A stretch of DNA of 64,000 nt. Origin: Candidatus Enterocloster excrementipullorum (GTDB lineage Bacteria; Bacillota; Clostridia; Lachnospirales; Lachnospiraceae). How positions within the stretch are numbered: the stretch's first letter is position 1; each line of letters begins with the position of its first letter. The notes below the pieces were generated by a model that saw only the letters and a program-made list of their open reading frames with translations, made no database searches and had not been told where the DNA came from. The translations under genes and the position numbers were made by a program. Location of the stretch: NCBI GenBank assembly GCA_019119575.1, contig DWWT01000029.1, forward strand, positions 54,391 to 118,390, written 5' to 3'. Of this stretch, positions 9,395 to 16,845 are shown in pieces.

Positions 9395-9859
9395 TCACCG
9401 CACAAACCGCGTGATATTCTCTTCATTCAGCACAAATTCGTAGCTGTTGATGTCCTGCCGCTCTGTCCATCCGATTCCCTGCCAGAAGGCGTTTCCCACC
9501 TGGTTCTGCTTAAACGCGATCAGGCTCACCTTGCTCACGCCCTCTTTTTGAAGCGCCTCTATGGCCCGGCGCACCATGCGGTAGCCGATGCCGTGCTTGC
9601 GGTATTCTTTCGCCACGCACACGTGATAGAAAAATCCCGTACGCCCATCGTGACCGCATAAGATATTGCCTATGATGCGCCCGTTCTGGACCGCCACCAC
9701 ACTGGTGGTGGGATTGCGCGCAAGGAAGCGCTCCACCCCTTCCCTGGAGTCGTCAATGCTGCGGATCCCAAAGCCCTTGATTTCTGTCCACAGTTTGTAT
9801 ACCTGGTCATAATCCGCCGTCTCCATGGGACGGATGAGGATATCCATCGTACCTGCCAT
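9395..9859 (-). CDS. GNAT family N-acetyltransferase within the arginine operon
   Basis: A 154-residue single-domain GNAT. It begins ILIRPMETADYDQVYKLW, has a central beta strand SVVAVQNGRIIGNILCG, the acetyl-CoA pyrophosphate loop in VAKEYRKHGIGYRMV, and ends with the alpha/beta motif KVSLIAFKQNQVGNAFWQGIGW. Closest in feel to the YpeA/RimI class. It lies between argC and argJ in the same direction (56 bp before argJ), so it is probably co-transcribed. A stand-alone N-acetylglutamate synthase role is possible from context but unproven, because ArgJ may already make N-acetylglutamate. Confidence 0.88.
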   Translation of the reverse strand: MAGTMDILIRPMETADYDQVYKLWTEIKGFGIRSIDDSREGVERFLARNPTTSVVAVQNGRIIGNILCGHDGRTGFFYHVCVAKEYRKHGIGYRMVRRAIEALQKEGVSKVSLIAFKQNQVGNAFWQGIGWTERQDINSYEFVLNEENITRFVR

Positions 9860-9932
9860 ATCGCTTCCCCGCTTTCTGCCTGCTGTATTTTCTACCCGCG
9901 TCCTTGGCCCGCGCCGCTGTAAATTGATGCAA

Positions 9933-10973
9933 TTACGGGAAAATGGGAACCTGCTTTAATCCCGTATTTTCCGGCAGCCCGAACATCAGGTTCATATTTT
10001 GAATGGCCTGGCCGGCCGCGCCCTTCACCATATTGTCAATGGCTCCCATCATCACCACCCGCTTTGTCCTGGGATCCAAAACCACATTTACATCCGCAAA
10101 ATTGCTCCCCTCCACCCAGCGGGTCTGGGGAACCACTCCCGGTTCCAGGAAGCGCACAAAATACTCCTCCTTATAGCACTCCCGGTAAGCTGCCCGGATT
10201 TCCTCTTCAGACACCTCTTTGGCCAGAGATGCATACGCGGTCACCAAAATTCCCCGGTTCATGGGAACCAGATGAGGGGTAAAACTGATTGTCACGGGAT
10301 GCCCTGCCGCATAGGAGAGCTGCTCCTCGATCTCCGGGGTATGCCGGTGGGTTGCTACGCCGTAGGCCTTTATATTTTCATTTACCTCGCAGAACAGGCT
10401 GTCCACCTTCGCCCCGCGCCCGGCTCCGGATGTGCCGGACTTCGCGTCAATGATCAGTGTGTTTGTGTCAATCAGTCCTGCCTTTACCAGCGGATACACC
10501 GTCAAAAAGGAACAGGTTGGAAAGCAGCCCGGATTGGCAATGAGACGTGCCTTTTTCACTTTCTCCCGGTTGACCTCCGGCAGTCCGTATACCGCTTCTT
10601 CAATAAACTGGGGAGCCTTGTGCTCCAGCTTATACCACTTTTCATAGACCGCCGCATCCTTGATGCGGAAATCCGCGCTCAGATCAATAATCTTCGTCTC
10701 GGACAAGATCTCCTCATCCACCAGGGAAGCGCACAGGCCCTGGGGCGTGGCCGTGAATATCACATCCGCCTCTCTGGCCAGTTCCTTCATATTATCATCC
10801 AGGCAGTCCGCCTCCACCAGGCGGAACATATTCTGGTAAACGGATGCATATTTCTTGTCCACATAGCTGCGTGAGCCATACCACACAACCTCCACATCAT
10901 CCCTCTGAAGCAGAAGCCTCGCAAGCTCACCGCCTGCATAACCTGTGGAACCGATGATTCCTGCTTTTATCAT
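9933..10973 (-). CDS. argC: N-acetyl-gamma-glutamyl-phosphate reductase
   Basis: A 346-residue NADPH-dependent reductase of the third step of arginine synthesis. The Rossmann motif GIIGSTGYAGGELARLL is at the N-terminus, the catalytic Cys in LIANPGCFPTC, and the substrate-binding SGTSGAGRGAK and HRHTPEIEEQ segments follow. The start at 10973 has AGAGGAG 8 nt upstream; the frame is open further up but without homology. First gene of the operon; its promoter overlaps a palindrome shared with the argG divergent region. Confidence 0.97.
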   Translation of the reverse strand: MIKAGIIGSTGYAGGELARLLLQRDDVEVVWYGSRSYVDKKYASVYQNMFRLVEADCLDDNMKELAREADVIFTATPQGLCASLVDEEILSETKIIDLSADFRIKDAAVYEKWYKLEHKAPQFIEEAVYGLPEVNREKVKKARLIANPGCFPTCSFLTVYPLVKAGLIDTNTLIIDAKSGTSGAGRGAKVDSLFCEVNENIKAYGVATHRHTPEIEEQLSYAAGHPVTISFTPHLVPMNRGILVTAYASLAKEVSEEEIRAAYRECYKEEYFVRFLEPGVVPQTRWVEGSNFADVNVVLDPRTKRVVMMGAIDNMVKGAAGQAIQNMNLMFGLPENTGLKQVPIFP

Positions 10974-11054
10974 ACCGTTTCTCCTCTCTTTGTTTTCTGC
11001 CCCGCTTTTTAACTGCCCCGCAGAGCAAAATCGGCAAATGCCAAGTGTTTTATA

Positions 11055-11083
11055 ATTATACGCTCTATTTGCATAATATGCAA
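11055..11083 (-). promoter_or_regulatory. argC promoter with overlapping palindrome (candidate arginine operator)
   Basis: Minus strand: -35 TTGCAT (11078-11083), 17-bp spacer, -10 TATAAT (11055-11060). The palindrome TTGCATAATATGCAA (11069-11083) covers the -35 box and spacer start, the position expected for an ArgR/AhrC operator. Its half-sites resemble, but do not exactly match, known ARG boxes. Confidence 0.6.
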
Positions 11084-11185
11084 CATTATTTTTCAATATT
11101 TTGCGGTTCCCCCGCGGTTTACGTATATGGCTCCCCAGATACAATCCATATTTCCCTTGCCCTAAACGGCCAAAATAATTTCCTC

Positions 11186-11214
11186 TTGCATTTTTTCTCA
11201 TTATGTTGTATATT
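11186..11214 (+). promoter_or_regulatory. argG promoter
   Basis: -35 TTGCAT (11186-11191), 17-bp spacer, -10 TATATT (11209-11214), about 44 bp before the argG start. The -10 region TTGTATATTTATGAAA resembles a weak ARG box, which would allow control together with argC. Confidence 0.6.
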
Positions 11215-11257
11215 TATGAAAGTTCAAATACGTACACAAATGCAGGAGGATCCATAT

Positions 11258-12490
11258 ATGAGTGAGAAAGTAGTATTAGCGTATTCCGGCGGACTGGATA
11301 CCACCGCCATTATTCCCTGGCTGAAGGAAAACTTTGGCTATGAGGTTATCTGCTGCTGCATCGACTGCGGCCAGGGCAGCGAGCTGGACGGTCTGGATGA
11401 ACGCGCCAAACTCTCCGGCGCATCCAAATTATATATTGAAGATGTGGTGGACGATTTCTGTGAAAATTACATCATGCCCTGCGTGCAGGCCAACGCGGTC
11501 TATGAGAATAAGTACCTCTTGGGTACTTCCATGGCCCGCCCCGCCATCGCCAAGCGCCTGGTGGAAATTGCCCGCAAAGAAGGGGCTGTTGCCATCTGCC
11601 ACGGCGCCACCGGCAAAGGAAACGACCAGATTCGTTTTGAGCTGAGCATCAAGGCCCTGGCCCCCGACATCAAGATCATCGCTCCCTGGCGTATGACCGA
11701 TGTATGGACCATGCAGTCCCGCGAGGATGAGATTGAATACTGCAAGCAGCACGGCATCCACCTCCCCTTTGCCGCGGACAGCAGCTACAGCCGCGACCGG
11801 AACATATGGCACATCAGCCACGAAGGCCTGGAGCTGGAGGATCCCGCGCAGGCGCCCAATTACGACCATCTTCTGGTTTTGAGCGTACCGCCGCAGAAAG
11901 CCCCCGACAAAGAGGAGCTGGTAACCATGACTTTTGAAAAGGGCATCCCCACCAGCATTAACGGCGAGAAAATGAAAGTCTCTGATATCATTCGCAAGCT
12001 GAATGAAATGGGCGGGCGCAATGGAATTGGTATCGTAGATATTGTAGAAAACCGGGTGGTAGGCATGAAGTCCCGCGGCGTTTACGAGACCCCCGGAGGC
12101 ACCATCCTCATGGAAGCCCACCAGCAGTTAGAGGAGCTGGTACTGGATCGCGCCACCATGGAAGCCAAAAAGGATATGGCAAATAAGATGGCCCAGATCG
12201 TATATGAAGGGAAATGGTTTACTCCCCTGCGCGAAGCGGTTCAGGCTTTTGTGGAATCCACCCAGGAATACGTGACCGGTGAAGTGAAGTTCAAACTATA
12301 CAAGGGCAACATCATCAAAGCCGGCACCACCTCACCCTACTCCTTATACAGCGAGTCTCTGGCCTCCTTCACCACCGGAGATCTCTATGACCACCACGAC
12401 GCCGACGGCTTCATCACTCTCTTCGGTCTTCCCTTAAAGGTTCGGGCCATGAAGATGGCACAGTTAAAGGCAGAGAAGAAAAACCAGTAA
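11258..12490 (+). CDS. argG: Argininosuccinate synthase
   Basis: A 410-residue ATP-dependent ligase joining citrulline and aspartate. The ATP-pyrophosphatase P-loop AYSGGLDTT starts at residue 8; ICHGATGKGNDQIRFE and SREDEIEYC are typical ArgG segments. Start at 11258 is preceded by GCAGGAGGATCC; an upstream in-frame extension to 11045 would run through the promoter. It is divergent from argC and followed by a strong terminator. carAB and argF are not in the window. Confidence 0.97.
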   Translation: MSEKVVLAYSGGLDTTAIIPWLKENFGYEVICCCIDCGQGSELDGLDERAKLSGASKLYIEDVVDDFCENYIMPCVQANAVYENKYLLGTSMARPAIAKRLVEIARKEGAVAICHGATGKGNDQIRFELSIKALAPDIKIIAPWRMTDVWTMQSREDEIEYCKQHGIHLPFAADSSYSRDRNIWHISHEGLELEDPAQAPNYDHLLVLSVPPQKAPDKEELVTMTFEKGIPTSINGEKMKVSDIIRKLNEMGGRNGIGIVDIVENRVVGMKSRGVYETPGGTILMEAHQQLEELVLDRATMEAKKDMANKMAQIVYEGKWFTPLREAVQAFVESTQEYVTGEVKFKLYKGNIIKAGTTSPYSLYSESLASFTTGDLYDHHDADGFITLFGLPLKVRAMKMAQLKAEKKNQ

Positions 12491-12549
12491 TATACAGCCA
12501 TTCCGGGCGGTGGGAGACAAGAGCAAATACATCCCCGCCTCTTCTACAA

Positions 12550-12596
12550 AAAACTGCTGCAGGCTTTCCGGTACTCTGGATTCCTGCAGCAGTTTT
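12550..12596 (+). terminator. Rho-independent terminator after argG
   Basis: Arms AAAACTGCTGCAGG and CCTGCAGCAGTTTT are perfect complements around a 19-nt loop, ending in TTTTCTATTTC. With A and T runs on both sides it can serve argG and also the convergent tkt gene. Confidence 0.85.
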
Positions 12597-12668
12597 CTAT
12601 TTCTCCAAGCAGCCGCCAGATGGATATACAGGCATATCCACCCGGAGGCTGCCGTTCACTGGTTTCGA

Positions 12669-14654
12669 TTACTTCAGTCCCTTCACCGCTTCCACCACAT
12701 GATCCACGGTAAATCCAAACTTCTCAAAGAGCTGTCCCGCGGGGCCGCTGGCGCCGAAGCCTTCCATCGCGATTACGGCTCCGTCCAGTCCCACATACTT
12801 GCCCCAGCCAAATTCGCCCAGAGCCTCCACAGCCACGCGCTTTCTCACGGACTTTGGCAGAACCTCCTCCTTATACTCCTCGCTCTGCTCCTCAAACACA
12901 TCCATGCAGGGCATGCTGACCACGCGCACATCGATGCCCTCTTCAGCCAGACGTGCCTTTGCCTCCACAGCCAGGCTCACTTCTGAACCTGTGGCGATGA
13001 TGATGGCATCCGGTGTCTCCTTCACGGAGTCTTCTAGCACATATGCACCCTTTAATGCCTCTTTGCTGGAGCCCGAAAGCTGCGGAAGATTCTGTCTAGT
13101 CAGTACCAAAGCCGTGGGCGTTGCTTCGGATGCAAGGGCGCTGTACCAAGCCGCCGCTGTCTCCGTGGCATCCGCCGGGCGGAATACATGGAAGTTAGGC
13201 ATGGCCCGCAGCATCGCCAGCTGCTCGATGGGCTCATGGGTTGGCCCATCCTCCCCCACACCGATACTGTCATGGGTAAACACAAAAACAAGTGGCAGTC
13301 CCATCAGAGCGGAGAGACGGGCCATAGGCTTTGTGTAATCGCTGAACACAAAGAAGGTGGCGGCAAAAGCCTTTAATCCGCCGTGAAGCAGGATACCATT
13401 GGAGATCGCGGTCATCGCCAGCTCGCGCACGCCAAAGTGCAGGTTTCTCCCCGCGTAGTTCTCCTTGGAGAAATCCCCCACTCCGTTCATATACGTCTTA
13501 TTGGAGGGAGCCAAATCCGCGGAGCCGCCGATTAGGTTGGGCAGTTGATCCTTAATAAACTGAATCTGCTTACCTGACAAGCTCCGGGTTGCCTCCGCCT
13601 TCTGAGTATCCGGCCAGAAGCCCTCCGCATCGATCAGCCCCTGGGCTACCTTGGGATCAAAGTAACGATCCCAAAGTTTCCCAAGCTCCGGATACTTTTC
13701 CACATACTCCACAAACATGGCCTCCCATTTTTCCTGAGCCACTTTCCCTTTATTAGCCAATTCCTGATAATTTTGGTATACCTCCTGGGGTACAAAGAAA
13801 GGCTCCTGGGACGGCCATCCCAGATTTTCCTTGAGGGCGGCCACATTCTCCGCTCCCAGCGGCTCCCCGTGAGCGCTGGCCTTTCCCTGCTTCGCCGGAC
13901 ACCCATATCCGATTTCGGTTTTTACTGTGATGAAGGAGGGACGGCTGGTATCCGCCTTGGCCTCTTCAATCGCACGTCCGATGGCATCCAGATCATTTCC
14001 GTCCTCCACAGTCAAAATCTGGAATCCAAAGGCCTCCATGCGCTTTTGTACATTCTCGGTGAATGCGATGTCCGTGCTTCCCTCGATGGAGATACGGTTG
14101 GAATCATAGAACACAATCAGCTTGTGAAGCCCTAGAGTTCCGGCCAAAGAAAATGCCTCTGAGGAAATGCCCTCCATCATGCATCCGTCTCCGCCCAGCA
14201 CGTATGTATAATGGTCCACAACCGGATATCCCTCCCGGTTGAACACGGACGCCAGATGGGCCTCGGCCATAGCCATGCCCACAGCCATTCCCATACCGGC
14301 ACCCAACGGCCCTGTGGTTGCCTCCACTCCTGGGGTATGGCGGTACTCCGGATGCCCTGGTGTCAAGGAATCCAACTGACGGAAATTCATAAGATCCTCT
14401 TTCGTTAACCCATAGCCAAACAGATGCAGCAGAGAATACAAAAGCATGGATCCATGGCCGCCTGAGAGGATGAAACGATCCCTATCCTTCCAGGAGGGGT
14501 CTCCTGGATTGTGTTTCATGTGCTTGGCCCAGAGCTCATAGGCCATGGCGGCTGCTCCCAGCGGCAGGCCGGGATGGCCGGAATTGGCCTTCTGCACCCC
14601 GTCGGCTGACAAAATGCGGATCGCGTTGACTGACAGCGTGTCGATATGGTTCAT
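12669..14654 (-). CDS. tkt: Transketolase
   Basis: A 661-residue full-length TPP enzyme of the pentose phosphate pathway. Seen in order: NAIRILSADGVQKANSGHPGLPLG (shown as the family N-terminus, first His for catalysis), the TPP-binding VLGGDGCMMEGISSEA, GYGCPAKQGKASAHGEPL, the pyrimidine domain with VFTHDSIGVGEDGPTHEP and RPADATETAAAW, and a C-terminal domain. AAAGGAGG precedes the ATG at 14654. It lies 36 bp behind the Crp/Fnr gene in the same direction and may be under its control. Confidence 0.97.
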   Translation of the reverse strand: MNHIDTLSVNAIRILSADGVQKANSGHPGLPLGAAAMAYELWAKHMKHNPGDPSWKDRDRFILSGGHGSMLLYSLLHLFGYGLTKEDLMNFRQLDSLTPGHPEYRHTPGVEATTGPLGAGMGMAVGMAMAEAHLASVFNREGYPVVDHYTYVLGGDGCMMEGISSEAFSLAGTLGLHKLIVFYDSNRISIEGSTDIAFTENVQKRMEAFGFQILTVEDGNDLDAIGRAIEEAKADTSRPSFITVKTEIGYGCPAKQGKASAHGEPLGAENVAALKENLGWPSQEPFFVPQEVYQNYQELANKGKVAQEKWEAMFVEYVEKYPELGKLWDRYFDPKVAQGLIDAEGFWPDTQKAEATRSLSGKQIQFIKDQLPNLIGGSADLAPSNKTYMNGVGDFSKENYAGRNLHFGVRELAMTAISNGILLHGGLKAFAATFFVFSDYTKPMARLSALMGLPLVFVFTHDSIGVGEDGPTHEPIEQLAMLRAMPNFHVFRPADATETAAAWYSALASEATPTALVLTRQNLPQLSGSSKEALKGAYVLEDSVKETPDAIIIATGSEVSLAVEAKARLAEEGIDVRVVSMPCMDVFEEQSEEYKEEVLPKSVRKRVAVEALGEFGWGKYVGLDGAVIAMEGFGASGPAGQLFEKFGFTVDHVVEAVKGLK

Positions 14655-14690
14655 GTTCTTTCCTCCTTTTATTCACAGCCCTCCGGGACT

Positions 14691-15368
14691 TTAATCGTCC
14701 CCGGGCCTGTCATACAATACAAAATGGTTTCTCTGAAAATCCAGAATTCCCTCGGCCTTCATCTTGCTCAGCTCATTGGACATGGCGCTCCGATCCACGC
14801 AGAGATACTCGGCCAGTTCCTGGCGGCTGTGCGGAATGTCAAAACTCCGCCCTCCCTGGGTGATGGCCTCCTTGGAGAGATACGACAAAAGCTTTTCGCG
14901 GGTCGTCTTTCTGCATATATGCTCCAGCTTGTCCTCCAGCTTTACATTGTTCTCAGACATCATCCTGAGCATATTGTGAATCATCCGGGTGTGAAAACTG
15001 CATGCCAGGGAACAGAAAGTGATCATTCGCTGGTAGTTCAGAAACAAGACGCGGCTGTTCCCCCGGCTCATCACGCTCACCGGCAGCACTGCAGTTCTGG
15101 CACAGGAATATGCCTCCCCGAATGTCTCCCCCTCCCGTATCTGATACATCTCCTCCTGCCGGCCCCAGAAATTCTCATGGAGCACCACAGCCTTTCCCTG
15201 CAGGAGAATCATCACTTGATTCATGGATTCTCCCATCCGGAAAATATATTCCCCCTCCTCATACAACGTATCCTCCGCAGCAGTACACTTAAGAAGAGTA
15301 TAAAGCTCATCGTCATTAATTCCGTAAAACAGGGGAGATTTCTTTGCCAAATGGAGATATTCGTCCAT
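14691..15368 (-). CDS. Crp/Fnr family transcriptional regulator
   Basis: A 225-residue regulator. Residues 1-115 form a cyclic nucleotide-binding-like beta roll (EEGEYIFRMGESMNQVMILLQG) but the cAMP phosphate-binding RxS signature of Crp is not obvious, so the ligand is unknown. There is no N-terminal Fnr-type Cys cluster. The C-terminal HTH includes SFDIPHSRQELAEYLCVDRSAMSNELSKM, with the recognition helix DRSAMSNEL. Start at 15368 follows AAAGGAGG. The promoter is a perfect sigma-A type with a 16-bp palindrome over the transcription start, suggesting autoregulation; tkt follows in the same operon. Confidence 0.9.
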   Translation of the reverse strand: MDEYLHLAKKSPLFYGINDDELYTLLKCTAAEDTLYEEGEYIFRMGESMNQVMILLQGKAVVLHENFWGRQEEMYQIREGETFGEAYSCARTAVLPVSVMSRGNSRVLFLNYQRMITFCSLACSFHTRMIHNMLRMMSENNVKLEDKLEHICRKTTREKLLSYLSKEAITQGGRSFDIPHSRQELAEYLCVDRSAMSNELSKMKAEGILDFQRNHFVLYDRPGDD

Positions 15369-15391
15369 TCCAGCCTCCTTTGGTTGTATTC

Positions 15392-15440
15392 ACAACATAT
15401 ATGTTGTAAATATTATATATCTCCCTGCATTTTCAGTCAA
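15392..15440 (-). promoter_or_regulatory. Promoter and palindromic operator of the Crp/Fnr gene
   Basis: Minus strand: -35 TTGACT (15435-15440, overlapping the argH stop codon), 17-bp spacer, -10 TATAAT (15412-15417). A perfect 16-bp palindrome ACAACATATATGTTGT (15392-15407) covers the predicted +1 site, about 25 bp before the start codon. Confidence 0.75.
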
Positions 15441-16831
15441 TCTTTTCTTTCCGCCAGGCGCTCCTTATATATCGCAATCACCTTTTTCATCGCTTCCGGA
15501 CCGGGAGCTCCCAATGTCTGCCTCCTGTCTACGCAGGTCTTCATGCTGATGGCCTCATAGACATCCCCCTCAAACACAGGGCTGATTTCCTTATATTCTT
15601 CCAGAGGAAGATCATCAAGGGCAATTCCCTTCTCAATGCACAAAAGCACAAGCTGTCCCACAATCCCATGGGCATCTCTAAAGGGAACTCCCTTGTTTAC
15701 CAGGTAATCCGCCGCATCCGTGGCATTGGTGAATCCCCGCTTTGCGCTCGCCTCCATCACATCTTTGCGAAACGTCATAGAGGACAGCATTCCCGTAAAC
15801 AGAGACAGGCAGCCCTTTACCGTATCGATCGCGTCAAAGGTCAGTTCCTTGTCCTCCTGCATATCCTTGTTGTAGGCCAGCGGAAGCCCCTTCATCGTAG
15901 TCAAAAGGGATACCAGGGCCCCGTAAACACGCCCGCATTTTCCCCGTATCAGTTCCGCGATATCGGGATTCTTTTTTTGGGGCATAATGCTGCTTCCCGT
16001 GCTGTATGAGTCATCCAGCTCCACAAACCGGTACTCGTTTGTGTTCCATATGATAATCTCCTCGCAGAAGCGGCTCAGATGCATGGATATGGTGGAGAGG
16101 GCAGCTAAAAGCTCAATGAGATAATCCCTGTCTGCCACGGAATCCATGGAATTTAGGGTTGGTCCCGCAAAGTCCAGGAGGCTGGCCGTATATTCCCGGT
16201 CCAGAGGATAGGTGGTTCCTGCCAGGGCCCCGGAGCCCAGAGGGCAGTAATTCATCCGGCTGCGGATATCACAGAGGCGGCTGCGGTCGCGGGAAAACAT
16301 CTCAAAATATGCTCCCATATGATGGGCCAGCGTGATGGGCTGCGCCTTCTGGAGATGGGTAAAGCCAGGCATGTACGTTTCGGTATTTTTCTCCATAATC
16401 TCCAGAATTTCCCTCAAAAGCCCTTCTGTCAGCCCGTCCAGCTCGTCAATCTCATCTCGGATGTACAGCTTCATGTCCAGCGCCACCTGGTCATTTCGGC
16501 TGCGCCCGGTGTGGAGGCGCTTTCCCGCCTCGCCGATCCGCTCCGTCAGTGTTCCCTCCACAAAAGAGTGGATATCCTCGTATCCGGAATCGGCTGATAT
16601 TGTCAGTTTTCCGCTGTCCAGATCCTCCCGGATCCCCTCCAATCCGCGGATGATATCGTCTCGATCCTTCTCGGATAGTATGCCTTGTTTCGCCAGCATC
16701 TTCACATGGGCAATGCTCCCTCGGATATCCTGCCGGTAAAATTTCTGATCAAAAGACAGGGACTCATTAAAATTTTGTACCAGTTGATCCGTTTCCTTTG
16801 TGAAACGTCCTCCCCACAGCTTCATCTTCAT
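15437..16831 (-). CDS. argH: Argininosuccinate lyase
   Basis: A 464-residue member of the fumarase/aspartase superfamily, cleaving argininosuccinate to arginine and fumarate. Signature GSSIMPQKKNPD is present with its catalytic Ser, along with the N-terminal LWGGRF and HTGRSRNDQVALD and TPGFTHLQ-like MPGFTHLQKAQPI. AGAGGAG precedes the ATG at 16831. Separated from the other arg genes by tkt and the Crp/Fnr gene. Only 14 bp follow the YfhO stop, so it may be transcribed with the envelope genes upstream. Confidence 0.97.
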   Translation of the reverse strand: MKMKLWGGRFTKETDQLVQNFNESLSFDQKFYRQDIRGSIAHVKMLAKQGILSEKDRDDIIRGLEGIREDLDSGKLTISADSGYEDIHSFVEGTLTERIGEAGKRLHTGRSRNDQVALDMKLYIRDEIDELDGLTEGLLREILEIMEKNTETYMPGFTHLQKAQPITLAHHMGAYFEMFSRDRSRLCDIRSRMNYCPLGSGALAGTTYPLDREYTASLLDFAGPTLNSMDSVADRDYLIELLAALSTISMHLSRFCEEIIIWNTNEYRFVELDDSYSTGSSIMPQKKNPDIAELIRGKCGRVYGALVSLLTTMKGLPLAYNKDMQEDKELTFDAIDTVKGCLSLFTGMLSSMTFRKDVMEASAKRGFTNATDAADYLVNKGVPFRDAHGIVGQLVLLCIEKGIALDDLPLEEYKEISPVFEGDVYEAISMKTCVDRRQTLGAPGPEAMKKVIAIYKERLAERKD

Positions 16832-16845
16832 ATCTCCTCTCTTCT

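Noticed and set aside
14646..15560. Plus-strand frame of 304 codons antisense to the Crp/Fnr gene and argH
   Set aside because: It spans two genes and a promoter on the other strand and has no recognisable domain.
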